A stretch of 64,000 nucleotides of DNA. Source: Planctomycetota bacterium. GTDB taxonomy: Bacteria; Planctomycetota; Phycisphaerae; UBA1845. Below are positions 1 to 8,563 of this stretch, piece after piece. The position numbers and the translations under genes are program-made. The notes under the pieces were generated by a model. It was not told the origin of the DNA and made no database searches. It saw only the letters and a list, made by a program, of their open reading frames with translations. The stretch lies in assembly GCA_016200265.1 (NCBI GenBank), contig JACQFE010000051.1, positions 62,001-126,000 of the forward strand, written 5' to 3'. Numbering within the stretch: position 1 is the stretch's first letter; the number at the start of each line of letters is the position of its first letter.

Positions 1-651
1 CAAGTCACGTTCACTTCGGTATCGTTGCCAGGCATAGTCTATAATGGCAAGAATCAGAATCGCCACACTTAGGCGAACACAAAGTTGAAAAATCAGCGAC
101 GATGACGCCCGAACAAAATCTGTCAGGTCAAGAGCGGCAGTGCCCATGATCGCTCCAAACCAGGGATGAATCGTCAAATAGGCGACAAGGCCGATGGCGA
201 TGACCTTAATCACATTGATCGCGGCGCTGCCGGCGGATCGAGCCGAGAACAGGCGGCCGAATCCGGAAATAGGGTTTAGCTTTGACAGAGAAGGAATCAG
301 AGGCTCCCACGTAAACACAAAACCGATTTGACCTAAGAGAACCACCAATCCCACAGCAAACAGCAAGAGAAGAAATGGTCCGAGCACCCGCACCAGTTCC
401 CACCCCGTCGCACGCATATACGTGGAGAGCCCTTGAATGGACGTGGAGTGCTCATCTTCCAAAACACCAACGATGACTTGCTGGAGGCAAATCCATAAGT
501 TGGTTCCCCAAAGGCGCAGTCCGACAAAGGCGGCACAGAGGATTGCCGCCGCGGTCAAATCGTGACTTCTCGCAACCTGCCCTCGATTTCGCGCCTCCAT
601 GCGGCGACGCGGGGTTGGGGCCTCGGTCCTTTCCTCGGATTCACCCGGCAT
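1..651 (-). CDS. flhB: Flagellar type III export switch protein FlhB (5' part, runs off window)
   Basis: FlhB is the export-gate protein that switches substrate class from rod/hook to filament. The visible 217 residues begin MPGESEERTEAPTPRRR, the family's N-terminal ERTE-PTPRR signature, followed by about four hydrophobic segments, and end at YRSERDL. The NPTH autocleavage site lies outside the window and cannot be judged. The start ATG lies inside the last codons of fliR (11-bp overlap), which implies translational coupling. It is the last visible gene of the minus-strand flagellar operon. Family assignment is secure; completeness is unknown. Confidence 0.95.
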   Translation of the reverse strand, partial: MPGESEERTEAPTPRRRMEARNRGQVARSHDLTAAAILCAAFVGLRLWGTNLWICLQQVIVGVLEDEHSTSIQGLSTYMRATGWELVRVLGPFLLLLFAVGLVVLLGQIGFVFTWEPLIPSLSKLNPISGFGRLFSARSAGSAAINVIKVIAIGLVAYLTIHPWFGAIMGTAALDLTDFVRASSSLIFQLCVRLSVAILILAIIDYAWQRYRSERDL

Positions 652-1453
652 TGGACAAGCTCCCCCACCGCGAATCGGGCAAATGCAACCCGGCGCGCAG
701 CAATCCAATGCCCTCGTCGAATGCCTTCAACAACAGACCTTCGCTTGTGGTGACGCTGACCGCGATCACGCCAAGAGCGATGAGTCCACGAATGGCGAAT
801 CCGACGGAGAGAATGTTCAGTTGCGGCACAGTGCGAGATACAAAACCCAACGCGGTCTCAGTCAGGAACAGTGCGACAAGGACCGGACCGGCGAGCCGAA
901 TGCCAAAGTTGAACGCCCCCGTTACGGCATCGACAAGAAGCAAGAGGATTGAGTCATTGACCGCAAACGTGAGAACGGGAATCGCTCGGTAGCTGTCGAG
1001 AAGGGCCGCGATCATCGCTCGATGCCCCCCCACCGCAAGAAAACACAGCCCAAAGATCGTCATGTAACTTTGTCCAAGCACCGACGTCTGCGAATCTTGC
1101 AACGGATTGATCACTTCGCTCAGGGAAAGGCCCGCCTGTTGGGCGGCAAGAGCACCAGCGACTTCGGCACACATCAGAGTAATTCCAAATACCAACCCAA
1201 TCACCAAGCCGAGCAACGCTTCACACAGACCGCCGGATATCACCGAAGAAAAGTCCAGTGATTTCGATGTTTGTGCAATGACGAGCGGGGTCATGATGGC
1301 CGCAAGCAAGACGACCATTCCCCCTCGAATTCGCACAGGAATTCCACTTCCACCAAAAAACGGTGCGGCCAGGAACATGCCGCCAATTCGAAAGAGAGTC
1401 AGCGCAAATGCCGGCAGCGGCGCAAACAGCTGGATATACGGGGCCAGATTCAT
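641..1453 (-). CDS. fliR: Flagellar biosynthetic protein FliR
   Basis: FliR is part of the FliPQR export-gate complex in the inner membrane beneath the MS ring. The 270-residue product is close to the family's usual size of about 260. It has alternating hydrophobic segments throughout and the typical early motif FRIGGMFLAAPFFG. A GGTAGG ribosome site precedes the ATG. It sits between fliQ and flhB, the canonical order, and its 3' end overlaps the flhB start. Nothing is missing by eye. Confidence 0.96.
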   Translation of the reverse strand: MNLAPYIQLFAPLPAFALTLFRIGGMFLAAPFFGGSGIPVRIRGGMVVLLAAIMTPLVIAQTSKSLDFSSVISGGLCEALLGLVIGLVFGITLMCAEVAGALAAQQAGLSLSEVINPLQDSQTSVLGQSYMTIFGLCFLAVGGHRAMIAALLDSYRAIPVLTFAVNDSILLLLVDAVTGAFNFGIRLAGPVLVALFLTETALGFVSRTVPQLNILSVGFAIRGLIALGVIAVSVTTSEGLLLKAFDEGIGLLRAGLHLPDSRWGSLSNAG

Positions 1454-1498
1454 GGACCTACCCTATTCATGATCCGTATCGCACGTTCCTGGCGTTCC

Positions 1499-1759
1499 TT
1501 ACCATGCCGGCGGACCCAGCATTTGCTTTGTGTACTCGACCATTTGTCCGGCAATCCAGGGAATAAACAGCACTGCGGCGACAACCATCGCGGCGATCTT
1601 TGGCACAAACGTGAGCGACTGCTCTTGAAGCTGGGTCACGGCCTGAAATAGGGAAATACACAAGCCGACTAAGAGTCCAATGACCAAAATCGGCGCGGCC
1701 ACGATAAGCGTCATCCAAAATGCATGTCTTCCGATTTCAAGAGCGGTATTCAGATCCAT
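1499..1759 (-). CDS. fliQ: Flagellar biosynthetic protein FliQ
   Basis: FliQ is the small two-helix membrane subunit of the FliPQR export gate. From the chosen ATG the protein is 86 residues, near the usual 89, with two transmembrane hairpin helices and the typical stretch VGLCISLFQAVTQLQEQSL. A longer in-frame start exists 14 codons upstream, but GAGG lies just before the internal ATG and family alignment begins at MDLNTALEI, so the shorter form is preferred. It lies between fliP and fliR. Confidence 0.95.
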   Translation of the reverse strand: MDLNTALEIGRHAFWMTLIVAAPILVIGLLVGLCISLFQAVTQLQEQSLTFVPKIAAMVVAAVLFIPWIAGQMVEYTKQMLGPPAW

Positions 1760-1805
1760 GATTTTCCTCAACTCGCGCCGATATGGCGCTCCGGACGACA
1801 CTCAA

Positions 1806-2609
1806 TTATTGAAAACTCGTCAGCAAATTTTCCACAACCAGGTGCCAGCCATCCGCAAGGACAAAGAGCAACAATTTGAATGGCAACGAAATCAACACCG
1901 GTGGAAGCATCATCATGCCCATCGAGAGTAGGATCGTGGCAACGACCATATCAATGACAAGGAACGGAAGATAAATCCGAAATCCCATCACAAAACCGGT
2001 CTTCAACTCGCTAATCATGAATGCGGGAGTGATGATCCACAAAGACACGGAACGCAGGTCGAGCTTCTCGTTTGGGGCAATTTCCCGGTTTTCCGCATAT
2101 TCCATGAACATATAGATGTCTTCTTCATTCCCGGCGTGCTCAATTTGTGTATACATGAACTCCTTTAAGTGTGACGTCGCAACATCCAAGGCCTGGGTCT
2201 GTCCCACCTGGCGATTGAGATATGGATTTAGCGCGTCCACTTGAATCTTGTGCCATGTCGGCGCCATGACGAGAATTGTAATAAACAATGATAGTGCGAT
2301 CAGGATCTGACCGGGTGGCAATTGCGGAGCGCCAATTGCTTGTCGCAGGAGCCCCAAGACAATCATGATCCGCGGAAAGGCCGTCGTCATGATGAGGATG
2401 GAAGGAATGAGCGTCAGGATGGTGAGGAGTACGACAATTTGCAGCGTGGCGCTGACTCCCTGTGCGTCTGTTGCCGCGGGGAGAACACGACCCAAATCGG
2501 GGAGTTGCACGGGGTTATCAATTGGGATCGAAGGCGCGCGTAGCTGCCCCTTGGCGACTCCAGGGAGAAGCAACAGGAGCGAAATTGTACAGAGCAACGA
2601 TTGTCGCAT
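1806..2609 (-). CDS. fliP: Flagellar biosynthetic protein FliP
   Basis: FliP is the main subunit of the flagellar export gate. The product is 267 residues with a cleavable signal peptide at about 1-21, as is normal for FliP. The conserved run of TTAFPRIMIVLGLLRQA at about 75-91 and the C-terminal hydrophobic hairpin with MGMMMLPPV are visible. A GGAGG site lies 7 nt before the ATG. It follows fliO and precedes fliQ with short gaps. Confidence 0.97.
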   Translation of the reverse strand: MRQSLLCTISLLLLLPGVAKGQLRAPSIPIDNPVQLPDLGRVLPAATDAQGVSATLQIVVLLTILTLIPSILIMTTAFPRIMIVLGLLRQAIGAPQLPPGQILIALSLFITILVMAPTWHKIQVDALNPYLNRQVGQTQALDVATSHLKEFMYTQIEHAGNEEDIYMFMEYAENREIAPNEKLDLRSVSLWIITPAFMISELKTGFVMGFRIYLPFLVIDMVVATILLSMGMMMLPPVLISLPFKLLLFVLADGWHLVVENLLTSFQ

Positions 2610-2630
2610 CGTGAGCCTCCATGCTCACCC

Positions 2631-3413
2631 TCAATTTGCCTTGGACGATTGCAGACTGCGGAGTCGACCAATCAGCGTCCGCAGCGCTTTGGGAGACTGA
2701 TCACTCCGAGACGTCGCGATTCCATCTGCGACTTCTGATTCGTTGACCAATCCTTCAAAGGAGTCCACCTCGCCTCGCAGAAGTCGATCAAATCCCGCCA
2801 GACGATTGCCAGAGGCCGTATTCGTCTTCGCGGACAATTCGGCGACTTCCGATGATTCGGAAATCTCTGCAAGAGCGGTTAATCGATCGGGAGAAACTCC
2901 GATCATGACAAACCGATGTCCCACTCGGACCAAGGCGAGGCCATGCTTGCCGTCGATCATGGTCCGGGCGGCGATCGACATCACTTTGGCGCCGTCGGTC
3001 CATCGTTTGGCCGGAAGCCAGCGCTTGAGTGCAAGAAAGAGCAATCCAATGATCGCGAGAACAATACCCAAAGATCCAAGCGCCGATCGGTACCAAGGCA
3101 CCGCCGTGGAGCGGTTGATTTCCGCGCCGGCCGGTTCACTTGTACGACGATGCACGAATCGAGGAAATCCGAATCCTGGAACAACCGTTGGCGGATTGGC
3201 ATTCTCAACCGGAAAAGCGTTCGCAGTAGGTTGCGGAAATGCTTCGGCGGCCGGGGCCAATTCGACAGATGTCGCCTGATTGACCGCAGGGGCTACGCCT
3301 GACCCGACTTCGCTATTGCCTGACCCATCGTTCGCGTGGACAAATGCGGAAGAACTCGCCAAGACAATGAGAAGGCAAAGTCGTCGGAGACATGGAATCC
3401 TTTGCTGCGTCAC
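2631..3413 (-). CDS. fliO: FliO-like flagellar assembly protein
   Basis: FliO assists FliP stability in the export gate. This protein is divergent and identified partly by position between fliN and fliP. It has an N-terminal signal-like hydrophobic stretch, a Pro/Ala-rich linker of about 80 residues, one transmembrane helix near residue 110-130 and a cytoplasmic domain with GKHGLALVRVGHRFVMIGV, the typical FliO beta-rich core. Start choice is uncertain: a GTG at 3413 follows AGGAGG closely, while a TTG at 3428 has no ribosome site. At 260 residues it is longer than enterobacterial FliO. Confidence 0.8.
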   Translation of the reverse strand: MTQQRIPCLRRLCLLIVLASSSAFVHANDGSGNSEVGSGVAPAVNQATSVELAPAAEAFPQPTANAFPVENANPPTVVPGFGFPRFVHRRTSEPAGAEINRSTAVPWYRSALGSLGIVLAIIGLLFLALKRWLPAKRWTDGAKVMSIAARTMIDGKHGLALVRVGHRFVMIGVSPDRLTALAEISESSEVAELSAKTNTASGNRLAGFDRLLRGEVDSFEGLVNESEVADGIATSRSDQSPKALRTLIGRLRSLQSSKAN

Positions 3414-3468
3414 GGGCCTCCTGCCCAAAAAATTCGCCCATTCCTAGGCGATCACTGTCGACTCTCGG

Positions 3469-4059
3469 TCACACGGTCACGCGGTGCGGATCACCAGACA
3501 CGACCTCATTGATTCGCACGCAAAAAGAATCGTTGAGCACAAGAACCTCGCCGCGAGCCACCAGCCGGTCATTCGCATAGACGTCGACCGGGTCGCCGGC
3601 CAGCTTGTCAAGCTCGACGACGCTTCCCTCGCCCAATTTCAACACGTCCTCAACCAGCATTCGAGTGCGGCCCAATTCGATTTTCACGTTGAGATTGACG
3701 TCGCTCAACATACTGATGCGCTTGGGGTCCACGGCAGATGCGGCCGCGCTAAATTGCGGTAGCTCGAAGCCCTGCACTTGTGGCGTCGTTGCTTCAGGCG
3801 GTGCGGGTGATGGCGGCGTTTCTACTGTCGCGGCTGTTGCCTCCGCCGGCGCGAGAGCGTTTTCGGCCGAGGTTACATCATCGCCACCTGCCGCCGCAGC
3901 TGTCATCAACGCATCAATGTCCGCCTGAGAAATTTCAGTCACCGGGACTTCGGCGGACGGCGCTACATGATCGACGGCCGGCGTTGGCGCCGGCGCAGCA
4001 GTGGGCGCCGACGCTCCACTCTCGGCATTCGATTCGGTTTTGACCGGGGCATCAGCCAC
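3469..4059 (-). CDS. fliN: Flagellar motor switch protein FliN with FliM-like N-terminal peptide
   Basis: FliN forms the bottom of the C-ring. The C-terminal SpoA domain (about residues 110-196) contains VNLNVKIELGRTRMLVEDVL and the GEVLVLNDSFCVRINEVV block that defines the family. Residues 43-52 read ISQADIDALM, resembling the CheY-P-binding peptide normally at the N-terminus of FliM or FliY. It is joined to SpoA by a long Ala/Pro-rich linker. No CheC/CheX-like domain is present, so it is not a classical FliY. The GTG start is supported by CAGGAG 8 nt upstream. fliM, usually next to fliN, is not here. Confidence 0.93.
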   Translation of the reverse strand: MADAPVKTESNAESGASAPTAAPAPTPAVDHVAPSAEVPVTEISQADIDALMTAAAAGGDDVTSAENALAPAEATAATVETPPSPAPPEATTPQVQGFELPQFSAAASAVDPKRISMLSDVNLNVKIELGRTRMLVEDVLKLGEGSVVELDKLAGDPVDVYANDRLVARGEVLVLNDSFCVRINEVVSGDPHRVTV

Positions 4060-4195
4060 AATCGTTGCTCCTGGGCGACTGCACGCACTGTTTGCGCTTT
4101 CCGGCGCAATGGCTGCCGTTTCCGCTGCCCAAGGGCGCGGACGGCACTGAGTCCAAGTAATCGAACTATCGGAGAATTGCGGCGATGCTCGTCAA

Positions 4196-4861
4196 TCAAA
4201 GGCCATAACCGGACTGGAGTAATTCAGGTATCAGCACTTCCTGCACCATTTTGTCGTCGGCCAGAATCCGATCGAGTTCCTGCTTGATGCGGCGTTTAAT
4301 GGTCTCCAGGCCGGGTTCATTGAGATGGGCCGGCTCGGCGCTGCGAAGAACGTAATTGATCCGATCGGTGATTCTGGACTTGTTGGCTTCGACGAGCCCT
4401 TTCGCTCTATCTGCTTGAGGCGTCGCTACCAGTATTGATACGTGCATTCGGAACATGGTGAGCTTGCCGGTCATCTTGTTGCTGGGGCGGCATTCGGGCA
4501 GCTCGATCTCAGTCAGAGCGGTGGCAATTTTTGCCGGCTTATCTCCCTTTTCCCCTTTCTCACCCTTCTCCCCTTTTTCCCCACTTTTTTCGTGCCCCCC
4601 GGATTCAGCGGCATGACCACCCTCAGCGGCTGCGTGTTCGCCTTCAGCGCCTTCTTTCTTTGCCCCACCCTCGGCCGCAGCCTCATCATCACCATGTTCC
4701 GTTGCGGCGGCTGGAGCCGGTCCTCCTGAAAACATCTTTACAGCAAAGAAAACGCCGACGCCTTCGACGGCCATCAGTATCGCGATGATGATCAGCATTT
4801 TCTTGCCACCTTTGGCAGGCGCGGCGGCAGCTTCGGTCTGCGGTGCTTTTTCTTCGGCCAT
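4196..4861 (-). CDS. fliL: Flagellar basal body-associated protein FliL
   Basis: FliL is a single-pass inner-membrane protein that surrounds the stator and aids torque. It has one transmembrane helix at about residues 22-43, a long low-complexity periplasmic linker rich in Glu, Gly, Ala and His ending in a run of GEK triplets, then the FliL domain with cysteine-containing ECRPSNKMTGKLTMFRMHV. The ATG at 4861 follows TAGGAG with 8-nt spacing; an upstream GTG is too close to that site. It lies downstream of motAB, as often found. The 134 bp between it and fliN hold no convincing gene. Confidence 0.92.
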   Translation of the reverse strand: MAEEKAPQTEAAAAPAKGGKKMLIIIAILMAVEGVGVFFAVKMFSGGPAPAAATEHGDDEAAAEGGAKKEGAEGEHAAAEGGHAAESGGHEKSGEKGEKGEKGEKGDKPAKIATALTEIELPECRPSNKMTGKLTMFRMHVSILVATPQADRAKGLVEANKSRITDRINYVLRSAEPAHLNEPGLETIKRRIKQELDRILADDKMVQEVLIPELLQSGYGL

Positions 4862-4876
4862 AGATCGCACTCCTAC

Positions 4877-5593
4877 TTATTCGCCAGCGACATTTCTGAT
4901 GGAGTCCGCTCCAAAATCATCAACAATTCGAATTTCTACGCGACGATTCTTCACGCGGGCATTTGCGGACTGCGGCGAAGCAACCAGCGGATCTGCATCG
5001 CCGTGCGCTTCAATCACGATTCGTTTGGGGTCCACACCCGCAGTTTCAAAGAGCGATGCGATGACTCCCGCCCTAGCAAATGACAAGGCTCGTAGGTCAG
5101 TTGACGTATCATTGCGGCCTGCTGACTCCTCGAAGGCATGCCCGCGAATCACGATCCGATCCTTTCGCTGAGCTTCGATTTCAGCAATCCGCTTGACATA
5201 CGGTTCTACTTCCAACCCAAGTGTTGCCTGAGACGGCTCAAACGCCGCCGAGCCGCTGATTGTGATGCTCACGCCGTCTTGTAGCGCGCGGGCCGAAAGG
5301 AATTCGACCGATTCGTTGCGGTTTGCCGCAATGGATGCATCGGCGACGACTTTGCTCACGCGATCTTCAAGCGACTCGATCTTTTCATGGGGGCCGGAGT
5401 GACCGGGAAGGCCATCGCCACCGAAGGCATCGTGAAGTGACGCCGCTGCAGCCGCAAACCGCTCGCTTCGCACCTCGCTCATCGACGCCATGACAATGAA
5501 AACGCAGGCGATGATGGCCATCATGTCGCCGAATGTGAACAGCCAGTGGGGCTGAGGCGGCTCGACTCGAATTGATTTTGGTGTAAACAACAT
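4877..5593 (-). CDS. motB: Flagellar stator protein MotB
   Basis: MotB pairs with MotA to conduct ions and anchors the stator to peptidoglycan. The single N-terminal helix (about 17-37) contains FGDMMAI with Asp23 at the position of the ion-binding aspartate. The C-terminal OmpA-like domain (about 110-228) includes TDLRALSFARAGVIASLFE and the NRRVEIRIV end typical of peptidoglycan binding. At 238 residues it is normal for the family. It sits directly downstream of motA with a 6-bp gap. Confidence 0.95.
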   Translation of the reverse strand: MLFTPKSIRVEPPQPHWLFTFGDMMAIIACVFIVMASMSEVRSERFAAAAASLHDAFGGDGLPGHSGPHEKIESLEDRVSKVVADASIAANRNESVEFLSARALQDGVSITISGSAAFEPSQATLGLEVEPYVKRIAEIEAQRKDRIVIRGHAFEESAGRNDTSTDLRALSFARAGVIASLFETAGVDPKRIVIEAHGDADPLVASPQSANARVKNRRVEIRIVDDFGADSIRNVAGE

Positions 5594-5599
5594 GGACTG

Positions 5600-6412
5600 C
5601 TACGCCGCCCTTCGATGATCGCCTGTTCGTCCGCGTTCATTCGCACGCAGGAATGTGCTTAATTTCTGTTCGACGACCCGCGGGTTGTCACCGCGAATGA
5701 TGGCCAACGCGCCGCGAATCACAATCGTCTTGAGCACGATTTCATGGCGCGTCCGACGTGTGAGCTTGTCCGCAAGCGGAAGTGCCACGAGATTGGCAAT
5801 CGCGGCACCATAAAGGGCCGTGAGCAGCGCGACGGCCATGGATGGACCGATGCGAGCCGGATTCGTCATATCGCGAAGCATCACCACCATACCCAAAAAC
5901 GTACCGATCATTCCGAATGCCGGCGCGAAGCGGCCGATGTTTTCCAGAATCGACCGACCGTCCGCGTGACGGTTTTCAAGCGCATTCAGCTCGGCCTCCA
6001 GAATGCCTTGCATTTGCTCAGCATCGACGCCATCAACGACCATGTGCAGCGCGGAAACCAAGAACGGATCAGAGAGCGATCGGCTTCGTTCTTCGAGAGC
6101 CAGCACGCCGTCGCGCCGTGCGACATCCGCGAATTCGACCATTTCCGCGATCACTTGTTCCGTTGACTTCGAATCATCCATGAAGCAAGTTCGAATGACG
6201 CGCGCGAATTCGCGAATGTTTCGCAGCGGCACACTGATGATCGCGGCACAGAGCGATCCGCCGACGACCATCGCCAACGACGGCAAATGAAAAAACGCGC
6301 CGATGTCCGTCGACGAGCACATCGACCATGCGATCAGCGCTCCGCCCGCGCACAAGCCGATAATCGTTCCGTAGTCCGTCAAACCCTTCCGTGGTTTCGC
6401 ATCGCCATCCAT
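5600..6412 (-). CDS. motA: Flagellar stator protein MotA
   Basis: MotA is the channel-forming stator subunit that pushes on FliG. The 270-residue protein has four hydrophobic segments. It shows the cytoplasmic RRDGVLALEE segment and the conserved prolines in GRFAPAFGMIGTFLG (Pro164) and ALPLADKL (about Pro212). Its size and sequence resemble the PomA-type subgroup more than enterobacterial MotA, so sodium drive is possible but not proven. GGAGG lies 7 nt before the ATG. It forms a pair with motB. Confidence 0.95.
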   Translation of the reverse strand: MDGDAKPRKGLTDYGTIIGLCAGGALIAWSMCSSTDIGAFFHLPSLAMVVGGSLCAAIISVPLRNIREFARVIRTCFMDDSKSTEQVIAEMVEFADVARRDGVLALEERSRSLSDPFLVSALHMVVDGVDAEQMQGILEAELNALENRHADGRSILENIGRFAPAFGMIGTFLGMVVMLRDMTNPARIGPSMAVALLTALYGAAIANLVALPLADKLTRRTRHEIVLKTIVIRGALAIIRGDNPRVVEQKLSTFLRANERGRTGDHRRAA

Positions 6413-6511
6413 GGTCTATCCTCCGATATCGTCGATTTTTTCGAATCACTTAGGCAGGCCGACGAGGTGCATCGAAGTGCGCCCTACACTGCGACCGGGG
6501 TTCATATTCCT

Positions 6512-6709
6512 TCATTCCACAAGCGAAAATCCGCGTATTTTTCGGGCGTAATCGATCGCTCGCTCGACAACTTGATCCACAGTCTCACGCACCATCAGCG
6601 TGTCGCCGTTGATGAGCGTGATGATCGTGTCAGGAGCGGCCTCTACCATCTTGATCATCTCCGCATTGATGACCACGATGCGTTTATCAAGTCGAGTAAC
6701 GGTGATCAT
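6512..6709 (-). CDS. flbD: FlbD/SwrD-family flagellar protein
   Basis: This 65-residue protein begins MITVTRLDKR and contains INAEMIKMVEAAPDTIITL followed by NGDTLMVRETVDQVV, the hallmark of the FlbD/SwrD family found between flgE and motA in many bacteria. In Bacillus, SwrD raises flagellar torque. It has no membrane segment. AGAGGA precedes the ATG at a good distance. Position upstream of motAB fits a motor-power role. Confidence 0.9.
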   Translation of the reverse strand: MITVTRLDKRIVVINAEMIKMVEAAPDTIITLINGDTLMVRETVDQVVERAIDYARKIRGFSLVE

Positions 6710-6739
6710 GGCAGTTCCTCTTGAATCCGAACCCGGAGC

Positions 6740-6754
6740 GCAAGCGACGGGCCC
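6740..6754 (-). promoter_or_regulatory. Weak sigma-54-like -24/-12 element before flbD
   Basis: On the minus strand the sequence GGGCCC-GTCGC-TTGC keeps the invariant GG-N10-GC spacing and a perfect -12 TTGC, but its -24 box departs from TGGCAC. A transcript starting about 12 nt downstream would carry the flbD ribosome site. It could be an internal promoter for flbD-motA-motB, or chance. Confidence 0.3.
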
Positions 6755-6823
6755 CGCGCTGGCGCTTGAGGTTCTGATCGTTGCCCGCGCAGTCGAAAGC
6801 TGTGCTCAATCGAACGATACATC

Positions 6824-8533
6824 CTACCTCGTCAACGTGAGCAATTGTTGCAATATGTCATCCGCCGTGCGCACGACGCGGCTCGATGCGGAGATTGCCG
6901 TCTGAGCCGAAATCAGGGTTACGAATTCGCGAGCGATTTCGACATTGCTTTGCTCCAAGGCGCCGGCGACGACCGCACCCGCGCGACCGGTCTGCGGCGC
7001 GCCGACAGTTGCAGCTCCGGAATTCGGGCCTTCGAGGTATAGATTCCCAGGTTGCGCGACCAACCCCTGATCATTCGTAAACGTCGCCACGGCAATTTGT
7101 CCAAGCGTTTGTTTCTGCTGATTCGAGTACGTCCCCGTGACGATGCCGTCGCGGTCGATTCCATAGTTCGTGAGCGTGCCGGGCGGGGCTCCATTCTGGT
7201 CGGCCATAATGAGCTGCGAGCCGCCCTGCGTGCTGGCGAGTCCAGACAGGCCGCTCAAGTCGAGCGCCAGGGTGATTGGCGTGCCTGCGCCGATGCCGGT
7301 GCGATCGATCGTGAGATTATTGCCTGTGGCCGACACGAATTGGCCGTTGGTATCGAAGGTGATCGTGCCCGTGCCGAGCGCCGGTGACAAGCGACTGTCA
7401 CCGTAGGATTCGGCGTAATATTGCCAGGTCGTGCCGGTATCGCTTTTCGATTGCAGAACCGCCCGAAGCCGAACATCGACCGGATTTCCGAGCGAGTCAT
7501 ACACGTTGAATGTTGTCGTGACGCCTTGGCCGGTGGCGGGTGTTGTGATTGTGAACGCAAAAGGTGAGGTGATCAGCCCGGTCTTGTTCACGATCGAAGC
7601 GCTGTCCAGCGAAACAGCATTGATGTCGCCGACGTTCGAGTTTATGACCATGCTGCCTGCGGGCGGCTGCGGACCCGCGGCAATTGTCACGCCCGGAGTC
7701 GTGCTCGGTGTCGCGCCGGTCGTAGCGGTTGGGTCAATGCCGAATACGTTCTGCATGTATTGAGTCAGGTCGCCGACGGTGGTTCCATCGGTTCCGACAA
7801 CGAAGGATTGCTCTGGAATCGCCACGCCGCCTTTGGTTCCGTTGATGGCAAGCTGATCGCCAGTGGCGAAGAGCGGCGCGCCATTGGCATCGACGAGCGA
7901 CGTCAACGCTGTCGTCGCGGTGGCCGCCGCCCCACCCGCGATGAGCATCGGTTGGGAGACCGCCACCGCGCCGGTCGCGGCCACGTCCGCGCTGGGATCG
8001 AGATTACCATCCATGGTCACTTGCGTCGTGGGAATGGCCTGATTTTGCGTGCCCAACGGAATGACGAGGTTGCCGAGCGTGCCGGGCACGATCGCGCCAG
8101 TCGCATCAGGTAGAAATACCTGAACCGCATTGCCGTTGTTGTCGACAAGCGTCTGCGAGGCATCGAGATTGAATGCCCCATCGCGGGTGTATTCCTGCGT
8201 GTTGTTGGGGCCATTGACGATGAAAAAACCGTCGCCTTCGAGGGCCAGATCGCTTTGCAATCCCGTGCTGTCGAAGCCGCCCTGGCGAAAGTCGCGTTGG
8301 ATGTCGGCGACGCCGGCGCCTGTGCCGATCTGCTCGGGCAATGTGCCGCCGCTTGTTGAGCTCGGGCCTTCTCCGGTTCGGATCGTGTCATAAAGAAGCG
8401 TTTCAAAATCGACGCGTTGGCCTTTGAACGCGGTCGTGTTCAAATTGGCAAGATCATCACCGACGACGTCCACGCTCATGCCGTTGCTCTTGATCCCAGT
8501 GAACCCTGTCATCATGGCGCCGGTCAGCGACAT
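6824..8533 (-). CDS. flgE: Flagellar hook protein FlgE
   Basis: FlgE polymerises into the hook. The 569-residue protein starts with the flagellar rod/hook signature (GMSVDVVGDDLANLNTTAFKG), has the central LALEGDGFFIV motif, a large Thr/Gly/Ala-rich exposed region at about 160-330, and the C-terminal heptad segment ending SNVEIAREFVTLISAQTAI, which forms the polymerisation coiled coil. It is longer than E. coli FlgE (about 400), so the surface domains are enlarged. AAGGAGA lies 6 nt upstream of the ATG. It sits just downstream of its scaffold gene flgD. Confidence 0.96.
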   Translation of the reverse strand: MSLTGAMMTGFTGIKSNGMSVDVVGDDLANLNTTAFKGQRVDFETLLYDTIRTGEGPSSTSGGTLPEQIGTGAGVADIQRDFRQGGFDSTGLQSDLALEGDGFFIVNGPNNTQEYTRDGAFNLDASQTLVDNNGNAVQVFLPDATGAIVPGTLGNLVIPLGTQNQAIPTTQVTMDGNLDPSADVAATGAVAVSQPMLIAGGAAATATTALTSLVDANGAPLFATGDQLAINGTKGGVAIPEQSFVVGTDGTTVGDLTQYMQNVFGIDPTATTGATPSTTPGVTIAAGPQPPAGSMVINSNVGDINAVSLDSASIVNKTGLITSPFAFTITTPATGQGVTTTFNVYDSLGNPVDVRLRAVLQSKSDTGTTWQYYAESYGDSRLSPALGTGTITFDTNGQFVSATGNNLTIDRTGIGAGTPITLALDLSGLSGLASTQGGSQLIMADQNGAPPGTLTNYGIDRDGIVTGTYSNQQKQTLGQIAVATFTNDQGLVAQPGNLYLEGPNSGAATVGAPQTGRAGAVVAGALEQSNVEIAREFVTLISAQTAISASSRVVRTADDILQQLLTLTR

Positions 8534-8563
8534 CGCAATCTCCTTGTTTTCCGGGTTCTTGAA

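Noticed and set aside
4060-4195. Open frame in the fliN-fliL gap that might be a remnant fliM
   Set aside because: The translation is Arg-rich and has no FliM motif; it looks like out-of-frame noise. fliM absence is noted instead.
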